The notes under the pieces are model-generated. The model did not search any database. It saw only the letters and a list, made by a program, of their open reading frames with translations, and was not told the DNA's origin. From NCBI RefSeq assembly GCF_002109495.1, contig NZ_LVJN01000004.1:1-64000 (forward strand): DNA of 64,000 bases. The letters are read 5' to 3'. How positions within the stretch are numbered: position 1 is the first letter of the stretch; each line of letters starts with the position of its first letter. Source of the stretch: Magnetofaba australis IT-1 (GTDB lineage Bacteria > Pseudomonadota > Magnetococcia > Magnetococcales > Magnetococcaceae). The position numbers were made by a program, and so were the translations under genes. Below, one piece after another: positions 58,410-64,000 of this stretch.

Positions 58410-58754
58410 ATGCATCCAATTGTCGCCACCATCGGTCTGCTGACCCTATCGAATATCTTCATGACATTCGCCTGGTACGCGCATCTCAAGAATCTTCAGG
58501 ATCGGGCTTGGATTGTCGCCGCCTTGCTCAGTTGGGGCATCGCCCTGTTTGAATATCTGTTGCAGGTCCCGGCCAACCGCATAGGCTATACCACATTATC
58601 TCTGCCTCAGCTTAAGATAATACAAGAGGTTATTGCGCTCACGGTATTCATTCCCTTCGCTCTGCTGTACATGGAACAGCCCATTAAACTGGATTTTGTC
58701 TGGGCCGGACTGTGTTTGATCGGCGCGGTCTACTTCATGTTTCGCGCGGGTTAG
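58410..58754 (+). CDS. DUF486/DMT-family membrane protein
   Basis: 114 aa, four hydrophobic helices. The sequence follows the DUF486 pattern: LLTLSNIFMTFAWYAHLK, SWGIALFEYLLQVPANRIGY, LSLPQLKIIQEVIALTVF and FVWAGLCLIGAVYFMF. These proteins belong to the drug/metabolite transporter group, but their substrate is unknown. It is a common housekeeping-type gene and not specific to magnetosomes. Confidence 0.85.
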   Translation: MHPIVATIGLLTLSNIFMTFAWYAHLKNLQDRAWIVAALLSWGIALFEYLLQVPANRIGYTTLSLPQLKIIQEVIALTVFIPFALLYMEQPIKLDFVWAGLCLIGAVYFMFRAG

Positions 58755-59012
58755 TCGGAGCATGCCTGCAAATAAGAACAGTTAGCATTTGAAAAGCTGG
58801 ATGTTTTTTTCTGGATATCGCATTGCCTTTTCCGCTATAAATGCCCAGGGTTAGTGTTAGAATGGCCTGCGTCATGCGGGGCGACCGGGGAGAAACCTTC
58901 TGCAAAACAGCCCCAAAGCATGATGCCTCACGCATCTTTATGCGCAATTTGACGGAACGCTCTATTACCCTGCTGTCGCCTTTCTGTTTAAAACTGTCAT
59001 CAAGGAGCCAGA

Positions 59013-60038
59013 TTGATGTTGACTGATCCCGTTATTGTAAAAATTGAAGGTGCTACGCAGTCTGCGCAACTGGCTGGCCTGAAGGGTAAGAGCTTTACCA
59101 TCGCCAAGATGCAGTCGGTGGGCGGACAGGCGGGCATGGGCGGCAAATGGGTGTTCTTGCAACCAGCGGGAGAAGCCGCCGCCAGCCCTGTCGCAGTTAA
59201 GCTCAACAGCACCCAGGCGGCCACGCAACTCAATCAGATGAGCGGCCAGAGCTTTACCGTCGGCTCCTCGCCCACCGTGCTGGGCGGCATGGGCAACAGC
59301 AAATGGCTGACTTTGAACCCGGCAACCAGCGGAACTCAACCGGTAGCCGCCAAGGCGCAAGCAAAAAGCGCGCTGGTGATGATGAAGGTGGAGAACGCCG
59401 CGCAGGCCAGTCAGATTTCGCAGATGGCTGGCAAGAAGTTCACCGTCATGCCCGCGCCCATGATGGGTGGCAAGGCCCAAGGCTGGCTGTTTCTGCAACC
59501 CACCGGAGCAGAAGCGACCGGCGAACCGGTGATTGCGCTCAAGGCGCAAAATGGCGTGACCGCCTCCGAGCAGATCGCCAAGATGACCGGCAAGAGCTTC
59601 GTGGTGGGCAAGGCCCCCGCCAGCATGGGCGCCAACGCAGGCAAATGGCTGATTTTGCAACCGGCTAGCAGCGCCACAGCGGGCGGCGCAGCGGCGGGCA
59701 ATGACCCGGTTATCACCGATGGCGGCGGCGCTGTAGCGCAACCGGCGGCGTGGAATCCCGCCCCGGCCAAAGCCACTATCAAAACCGTGGCGCTGACCGG
59801 CGGCGCAACCACAGGGGCTGGTGCGGCCAAAGGCGCGGCCAGCGCCACCGCAGCCACCGGCACCATCTGGAATGGCGGCGGCATGAGCTTGGGCTTGGGC
59901 CTGGGCCTGGGGGCCTGGGGACCAGCGCTGATTCTGGGCGCGGCGGCCGTCGGTGTTGGCGTGTATACCTATAAAAAACGCGGCCAAACGGCTGTTGCGG
60001 AAGCCGATGCGGAAACGCTGGAGGACACCCTCTCTTAA
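59013..60038 (+). CDS. mamD: Large MamD with four tandem repeat units and Mms6-like acidic tail
   Basis: 341 aa. Four units of ~80 residues each carry a Q-A-QL-GL-GKSFT core, then GG-GKW and LQPA: LAGLKGKSFTIAKMQ, LNQMSGQSFTVGSSP, ISQMAGKKFTVMPAP and IAKMTGKSFVVGKAP. A Gly/Ala linker leads to GTIWNGGGMSLGLGLGLGAW and a hydrophobic helix (ALILGAAAVGVGVYTY). The acidic tail EADAETLEDTLS recalls the iron-binding end of Mms6. The domain layout is that of MamD/Mms7, but the acidic end is Mms6-like. A very strong terminator follows. Confidence 0.85.
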   Translation: MMLTDPVIVKIEGATQSAQLAGLKGKSFTIAKMQSVGGQAGMGGKWVFLQPAGEAAASPVAVKLNSTQAATQLNQMSGQSFTVGSSPTVLGGMGNSKWLTLNPATSGTQPVAAKAQAKSALVMMKVENAAQASQISQMAGKKFTVMPAPMMGGKAQGWLFLQPTGAEATGEPVIALKAQNGVTASEQIAKMTGKSFVVGKAPASMGANAGKWLILQPASSATAGGAAAGNDPVITDGGGAVAQPAAWNPAPAKATIKTVALTGGATTGAGAAKGAASATAATGTIWNGGGMSLGLGLGLGAWGPALILGAAAVGVGVYTYKKRGQTAVAEADAETLEDTLS

Positions 60039-60081
60039 CCATAATCTCGCGGTCCGTTGGTCTTGAGATTTAATCGCATAT

Positions 60082-60121
60082 AATAGCAAAGCCTCGATAG
60101 AATCGAGGCTTTGCTATTTTC
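60082..60121 (+). terminator. Intrinsic terminator after the four-repeat MamD
   Basis: A perfect 17-bp stem (AATAGCAAAGCCTCGAT and its complement) with a 3-base loop, followed by Ts. It separates mamD from the DUF2202 gene. Confidence 0.88.
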
Positions 60122-60164
60122 ATCCGCATCACACAGCCTCTTTTGCGCCAAAGGCCAAATCGAA

Positions 60165-60974
60165 ATGGATGAGTGGGAACAGGAGCCGCAACGGCGCTCT
60201 CAACTAAAGAGAAAGCGAAGCATTTCTGGCGTCGCGGGGGTGTTGGCGCTGCTTCTGGTTGGCGGCATTGCAGTTCTAAACGCCTATCTGATGGCCGAAA
60301 AAGCGCCCAATCCCCTTGCTCTAGTCTACAATGGCGAAATGGTCGCCACACCTTCGCCCAACGCACCAGACGCCGCCCAACCGGCTGCGTTCCAGCAGCC
60401 TCTTGCCAGTTCGCCGCAAATCCCGCTAAACCAAGTGGAGACAGAGCATCTGCTGTTCATGCGGGAAGAGGAGAAGATGGCGCGTGACGTCTACCAGAGG
60501 CTGTTCCAGCGTTGGGGGGTTTCCGTTTTCGCCAGCATCACCCGCTCTGAACAGCGTCACGTGGACGCCGTGGGTCGGCAAATCCAACGCTATGGCGTTC
60601 CCGACCCCATGAACCCGGATATTCCCGGTCAATTCAAAGACCCCCGTCTCGCCGACTTATACAAGAAACTCATTGCGCGCGGTGACCGCTCCATCGAGTC
60701 GGCGCTACGCGTTGGGGGGGTAATTGAAGAGACCGATATTCGTGATCTGGACAACGCCATCGCGCAGACGCGGCAACCGGAGATCGTTCGTGTCTACACC
60801 CTGATTCAACGCGGCTCATTCAATCATCTGCGCGCCTTTGTGCATGGCTTGGAGCTGCGCGGCGTGGCGTATGCACCATCCATCCTGGATTCACAGCGCG
60901 TCAAACAGATACTACAACAACCCATGGATACGGGATTCTTTGGCCGCAACAGCGCAGCCCCCACCGCGCCATGA
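60165..60974 (+). CDS. Membrane-anchored DUF2202 ferritin-like protein, copy 2
   Basis: 269 aa from the ATG at 60165; the longer frame starts inside the terminator and is rejected. A basic N-terminus (RRSQLKRKRS) is followed by a membrane helix (VAGVLALLLVGGIAVLNAYLM) and a DUF2202 domain with EEEKMARDVYQRLFQRWGV, ITRSEQRHVDAVGRQIQRYG, GGVIEETDIRDLDNAI and SFNHLRAFVHGLELRG. The EE--MARD, EQRHVD, EETDIRDL and NH- residues are likely diiron ligands. It faces the outside of the membrane or the vesicle lumen, so ferrous-iron oxidation near magnetite is an inference. Confidence 0.82.
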   Translation: MDEWEQEPQRRSQLKRKRSISGVAGVLALLLVGGIAVLNAYLMAEKAPNPLALVYNGEMVATPSPNAPDAAQPAAFQQPLASSPQIPLNQVETEHLLFMREEEKMARDVYQRLFQRWGVSVFASITRSEQRHVDAVGRQIQRYGVPDPMNPDIPGQFKDPRLADLYKKLIARGDRSIESALRVGGVIEETDIRDLDNAIAQTRQPEIVRVYTLIQRGSFNHLRAFVHGLELRGVAYAPSILDSQRVKQILQQPMDTGFFGRNSAAPTAP

Positions 60975-60990
60975 CCATAGGAAAACTCGG

Positions 60991-62244
60991 TTAGAGCGCT
61001 TTACCAAGGCCATCATCCAACCCCTGGCGCATATTGGCGAGCAAGTTTTCTACATCGGCGCCCGGCTCGCCGCGCACAATACTGACATCTGCATGCGCCA
61101 ACACATACCCAACCCCCTTCCCTTCCAAGCCCACCGGGGTAACCACCTGGTCCGCGCCCAACGCCACCAGCCAACGCCCCAAAGCGATCCCGCGTCCGCT
61201 CTCCTGCTCCAAGAACGGATTTTGTAGACGCTCGCTTTCTCGCCATGAGCCGTGATCATCCAGGCGTTGGAACAGAACAAATTGCGGCGCTTGACATAAG
61301 CACTCGGCCAGATGTTGACCGCCCTGATCCACCGCAAACGCCACCTTGGGATTGTGAGCGCCCTGCGGCCGCAACTGTAGCGCTACTCGCTCCACATGGG
61401 GCACGGTTTGACGAATCAACGCGCTTAATCGCGCGCGCAGCGCGTCGCCGCGGCTCAGGTCCCGCGTTCTAAGAATCAAGATGGCCTGAACAAAACGGAA
61501 ACGACCGGCATTGCGTCCCATCAACTCCGCCACCTCCGCCACCAACGGCTCTTGTGCGAGAATCTTGCGAATGCGTTGTAGCGTTTGATCATCCAAACTG
61601 GCGTCCAACAGGGCGCGCATGGCGTTGCTCAGCAACTCCCATCCGGCCATCAGAATGAACGCCACAATAAACAGCGCCGCCCAACGGTCCAGAGCCCACC
61701 CCACGCCCTGCCCCGCCAAACCCAGCAGCACCGCCCCCGATGAGAGCGCATGCGCCCGGAACTCAACGGCGTCGGCAATCAGACTGGGGGCATTGGCGGC
61801 GCGCCCGATGCGCATCTCGTAGTGACTGAACCCCACTGGCAACGCCAAAGCGATCACGGTTCCCAGCACGATCCAACCATCCACCATAACTGGGCTCGGT
61901 TCGCTAAACAGCGCGCTCTGGGCGATCTCATAAGCGGTCACAAAAATCAGCAGAGCGATCACCAGCGCGACGATATTCTCCACCTTGTAAAGACCGTAAG
62001 GAAATGCGCTGGATTGTCGCCGCGCAATGCGCAATCCCAGCACGACGCCAACAGAGGCCAGCAGATCCACACTGTTATGCGCCATCTCCGCACCCAACGC
62101 CAGACTGCCAGAAAGCCACGCCAACACCGCATTAAGCGCAATCAAGACGACATTGACCCCCAAGGAGAGCAAACCGACCCGCAGCAACAGTCGGTCGCTT
62201 GGTTGCACGTTGTCTGGGTTTTGAGCGCGCATGGTCGCCCCCAT
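60991..62244 (-). CDS. Third CDF transporter, with C-terminal NifX/NifB-like domain
   Basis: 417 aa from the ATG at 62244, which overlaps the upstream stop (TGATG). The CDF part has AEMAHNSVDLLASVG (HxxxD metal site), FPYGLYKVENI, and ADAVEFRAHALSSGAV. The C-terminal ~110 residues (NPKVAFAVDQGGQHLAECLCQAPQFVLF, GRWLVALGADQVVT, GVGYVLAHADVSI) match the dinitrogenase-cofactor (NifX/NifB) fold, a metal-cofactor-binding module. It could be the MamV-type CDF, but the fusion is not typical of MamB or MamM. Likely iron efflux or sensing. Confidence 0.8.
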   Translation of the reverse strand: MGATMRAQNPDNVQPSDRLLLRVGLLSLGVNVVLIALNAVLAWLSGSLALGAEMAHNSVDLLASVGVVLGLRIARRQSSAFPYGLYKVENIVALVIALLIFVTAYEIAQSALFSEPSPVMVDGWIVLGTVIALALPVGFSHYEMRIGRAANAPSLIADAVEFRAHALSSGAVLLGLAGQGVGWALDRWAALFIVAFILMAGWELLSNAMRALLDASLDDQTLQRIRKILAQEPLVAEVAELMGRNAGRFRFVQAILILRTRDLSRGDALRARLSALIRQTVPHVERVALQLRPQGAHNPKVAFAVDQGGQHLAECLCQAPQFVLFQRLDDHGSWRESERLQNPFLEQESGRGIALGRWLVALGADQVVTPVGLEGKGVGYVLAHADVSIVRGEPGADVENLLANMRQGLDDGLGKAL

Positions 62245-62435
62245 CAGCGACTGAATTGACGCCACGCCAACCAAGCGACCAATGCGCCTATCCCCAGCCA
62301 AGCGCCCATGCCCAACCCCATGCCCAGCCCCATGCCAGCCTCCTTGATGAATTGCGCCTTGGCGACACTAGCAATGCTCACTTTGGCCCCGGCGCCCGTG
62401 GCGCTCAACGCGTTGGTTGTTGCGGTCATAGCCAT
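62244..62435 (-). CDS. Small Gly-rich single-helix membrane protein, 63 aa
   Basis: A short Ala/Thr N-terminus leads to a helix with the repeated pattern GMGLGMGLGMGAWLGIG, then WLAWRQFSR. It is MamG/Mms-like in layout, with Met in place of Leu. The stop overlaps the CDF start. It is the last of three such small genes in a row. Confidence 0.65.
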   Translation of the reverse strand: MAMTATTNALSATGAGAKVSIASVAKAQFIKEAGMGLGMGLGMGAWLGIGALVAWLAWRQFSR

Positions 62436-62465
62436 GCTTTTACTCCTTACGCTTATTGCGGTTTC

Positions 62466-62669
62466 CTAACGCTGCCTGAGGCGATAGACCAAATATCCCA
62501 AGCCAACCAAACCCACTACCCATACAGCGACGCCCGCACCCATGCCAGCACCCATGCCCAGCCCCTTGATCAAATGCGACTGGACAGCGGCCTTGAGAAT
62601 CGGCGATCCCACAGCGGCGTTGGCGGACCCGGATGAAGCTGTGGCGTTGATTGCTGGAAAGTTCATCAT
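62466..62669 (-). CDS. Small Gly-rich single-helix membrane protein, 67 aa
   Basis: N-terminal polar Ala/Ser stretch, then GLGMGAGMGAGVAVWVVGLVGLGYLVY and a basic RLRQR end. It is clearly related to the 63-aa protein (QSHLIKGLGMG versus QFIKEAGMGLGMG). An AGGAG site precedes the start; ATG at 62669 or 62666. Confidence 0.65.
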   Translation of the reverse strand: MMNFPAINATASSGSANAAVGSPILKAAVQSHLIKGLGMGAGMGAGVAVWVVGLVGLGYLVYRLRQR

Positions 62670-62675
62670 CTTCTC

Positions 62676-62987
62676 CTATTTTCCAGAGGCTTTGCGACTG
62701 CCGCTTGGATGGCGAGCAAAGTAGCGGTAAGCGGCGTAACCCAGCACGCTCACGGCGCCAACGGCGACCCAAGGCGTCAGCGACGCGCCAACCAATGCGC
62801 CCACAGCGCCCAGCGCGGCGCTTTTCCCTACCCCCCCAGCCGCCGCCGCTTTGGCGGATCCAAACACCAATGCGCCGCTTTCCCCACCACTTATGGCTGC
62901 TGGTGTTGCATTGGCGATACGCTGCGCATGCTGTTGGGCTGCATGCGCTGCTGGCGCGCTATGACTGGTGGTGAATCGAACGGGCAC
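62676..62987 (-). CDS. Small Gly-zipper magnetosome-type protein, 103 aa
   Basis: The GTG at 62987 sits behind AAAGGAG and is preferred over the longer frame to 63167, which lacks a site. An Ala/Ser/His N-terminus is followed by KSAALGAVGALVGASLTPWVAVGAVSVLGYAAY and a basic end. It recalls MamC-type Gly/Ala helices. It starts the small-gene run before the CDF. Confidence 0.55.
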   Translation of the reverse strand: MPVRFTTSHSAPAAHAAQQHAQRIANATPAAISGGESGALVFGSAKAAAAGGVGKSAALGAVGALVGASLTPWVAVGAVSVLGYAAYRYFARHPSGSRKASGK

Positions 62988-63177
62988 TGGGCTCTCCTTT
63001 GCCTGATTTAGAGATCGTGTAGGCGGAGTGCTGGGACTCTTTGCCCACTCCCCGCCCCCTGACTCTGCGCCGATTTTGCGACGGGCGTTGCGGCGTGGAG
63101 AGCCACTGTAACAGATGCAGCGCTGTGGACGCTTTATGCGCCACGGATAGAATGGGGATAATGGCAAGATGAATCAT
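62959..63177 (-). CDS. Possible small coupled gene, 72 aa
   Basis: Its ATG overlaps the stop of the 81-aa gene (ATGA) and its end overlaps the next start by 29 bases. The product is mostly basic, with no recognised domain after a weak hydrophobic start (IHLAIIPILSVA). Coupling favours translation, but composition gives little support. Confidence 0.3.
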   Translation of the reverse strand: MIHLAIIPILSVAHKASTALHLLQWLSTPQRPSQNRRRVRGRGVGKESQHSAYTISKSGKGEPSARSIHHQS

Positions 63178-63419
63178 GATTGTCTCTCCCGCGATAAACG
63201 CGCTGCAAGGCGTTGACGCGCCCTTTGCGGCAAATAGCGATCAATCCAGCGCACTAGACGTTGCGCGCCCTCCGTGTTCGGTGAACGGGGAAGTTGATGG
63301 AACTCCGCCATCACCCACGCCTCCAGATTCAAACGATACCCTCGCGCCTCTTCTGCCAGCCAGGCTCGCGCTAAGGCGTATTGATGCTCAGAGAGTATGT
63401 GTAACGAATCAGAGATCAT
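63174..63419 (-). CDS. Hypothetical protein, 81 aa
   Basis: From the ATG at 63419. It is helical, Arg/Ala/Leu-rich (LSEHQYALARAWLAEEARGYRLN, DRYLPQRARQRLAARLSRERQS), with no membrane segment. No family recognised. First gene of the minus-strand run ending with the CDF transporter. The 236-bp divergent region upstream holds an FNR-type site. Confidence 0.5.
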   Translation of the reverse strand: MISDSLHILSEHQYALARAWLAEEARGYRLNLEAWVMAEFHQLPRSPNTEGAQRLVRWIDRYLPQRARQRLAARLSRERQS

Positions 63420-63520
63420 AACGCCGCCTCGCCGCTCTGTCGTCCACGTTATGGAACACATTGATGACATTACAGGAAACGGGCCATTGCAAAGTCAATC
63501 CTATATATTTATTCAACAAT

Positions 63521-63534
63521 TTGATTTATATCAC
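63521..63534. promoter_or_regulatory. FNR-type site between divergent genes
   Basis: TTGATTTATATCAC matches TTGAT-N4-ATCAA in 9 of 10 fixed positions. It lies in an AT-rich region 122 bases before the regulator ATG and 101 before the 81-aa gene ATG. It would tie either gene to low oxygen, the condition for magnetite formation. Confidence 0.55.
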
Positions 63535-63655
63535 TAATTAGTCATTTCAGGTTAAACATTGATGGTCACTCTGTGGGATTTCCATAGCCATAAATGTCAC
63601 TTTAGGACATTCTTGACTCGTCATTATTGACTACCTAGCCCTTCATGGAGCTGAC

Positions 63656-64000
63656 ATGTCTGCTTGTCTCGACGCAATTGAGCTTAGAGCGCTTCAAGAG
63701 CAACCAGATCCCGCCGCCATCATCGATGCGAACTTTCATATATTGGCCACCAATCAAGCCTATCGCGACGCCTTTCACGCCGGAGAGGATGTCGCGGGCA
63801 TGGCCTGCCATCAAGCCTCCCATCAATTTGAACAACCATGTGATGAAATGGGGGAATGCTGCCCGCTGCGCGCCTGTATCCACTCACAGGCGAAAGAGCG
63901 CATGCTGCACGTACATCAGCTATCAGGCGGCAGACAGTATGTTTTGGTGGAGATTGAACCCCTGTTCAATGCACATGGCGAGGTTCACTTCTACCGCGAA
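63656..64000 (+). CDS. PAS-domain regulator, N-terminal part (runs off the window)
   Basis: Open to the end of the window, 115 residues seen. A PAS fold (AAIIDANFHILATNQAYRDAF) is followed by a Cys/His cluster (CHQASHQFEQPCDEMGECCP, then LRAC), the form found at the N-terminus of many sigma-54-dependent Fis-type regulators and some sensor kinases. The Cys cluster may bind a metal or iron-sulfur centre. The output domain is not in the window, so the class is inferred. Confidence 0.7.
   Translation, partial: MSACLDAIELRALQEQPDPAAIIDANFHILATNQAYRDAFHAGEDVAGMACHQASHQFEQPCDEMGECCPLRACIHSQAKERMLHVHQLSGGRQYVLVEIEPLFNAHGEVHFYRE

Noticed and set aside
58836-58841. TATAAA as the -10 box for the four-repeat mamD
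   Set aside because: No acceptable -35 lies 16-18 bases upstream, so I did not call a promoter.
1-64000. tRNA and rRNA genes
   Set aside because: I saw no rRNA-like stretch and no convincing cloverleaf with a TTCGA-type T loop in intergenic DNA. A covariance-model scan was not possible here.

Overview
The window is most of a magnetosome gene cluster. It carries the diagnostic genes of magnetotactic bacteria: mamH, I, E, K, L, M, O, P, A, Q, B, S and T, then mamX, mamZ, mamC, mamD and several Mms6-like genes, plus feoA/feoB. The gene content, the proteobacterial mam genes, the MamD/Mms6/MamF expansion and the adjoining mamX-mamZ and feo genes point to a marine magnetotactic coccus of the Magnetococcales (Magnetococcus/Magnetofaba type). 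The genus is my inference; I could not search a database.

Layout. (1) 1-2048: a graveyard of mobile elements. It holds two C-terminal fragments of Tn3-family transposases, a serine-recombinase fragment and an IS3-type transposase fragment. Three 38-bp Tn3-type terminal repeats (perhaps four) and two copies of an IS end separate them. This looks like an island edge. (2) 2049-19282, minus strand: mamT and mamS, then a block of large proteins that are not standard mam genes. These are a 2218-aa MotA/ZorA-like membrane protein with a huge predicted helical tail, a MotB/ZorB-like OmpA-domain protein, a small membrane protein, a 1420-aa membrane protein ending in a PilZ-like domain, two soluble proteins and a periplasmic TPR-SPOR protein. 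(3) 19510-37464, minus strand: mamH-I-E-(1225-aa protein)-K-F-L-M-O-P-A-(649-aa protein)-Q-B, with a clear intrinsic terminator after mamB. (4) 37912-39312: a small Mms/MamF locus. (5) 39630-45581: an AGCS transporter, a CZB protein, a GTPase, three hemerythrins, an MmsF-like protein and a STAS protein. (6) 45680-51773, minus strand: mamC, a DUF2202 ferritin-like gene, mamX, mamZ, a MamI-YeiH fusion and a small Cys protein. (7) 51873-62987: a MITE-like element, Mms6/MamD genes, feoA-feoB-feoC-like genes, a TPR protein, a four-repeat MamD, a second DUF2202 protein, a CDF transporter with a NifX-like tail, and three small Gly-zipper proteins. (8) 63656 to the end: the start of a PAS-type regulator behind a probable FNR site.

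How it fits together. MamI/L/Q/B/M build the vesicle. MamE/O/P/T/X/S control redox and crystal maturation; MamE, P, T and X carry nine magnetochrome CxxCH motifs between them. MamB/M/H/Z, FeoAB and the third CDF move iron. MamK, MamA and perhaps the 1225-aa protein organise the chain. Mms6/MamD/MamC/MmsF shape crystals. Fur-box-like sites lie upstream of feoA, beside the 52-kb mms genes and in the mamH/mms divergent region.

The most unusual system is the ZorAB/MotAB-like rotary-motor pair directly downstream of mamT. Its partners carry PilZ-like (c-di-GMP), SPOR (peptidoglycan) and TPR domains. It may be an ion-driven envelope machine tied to magnetosome biology.
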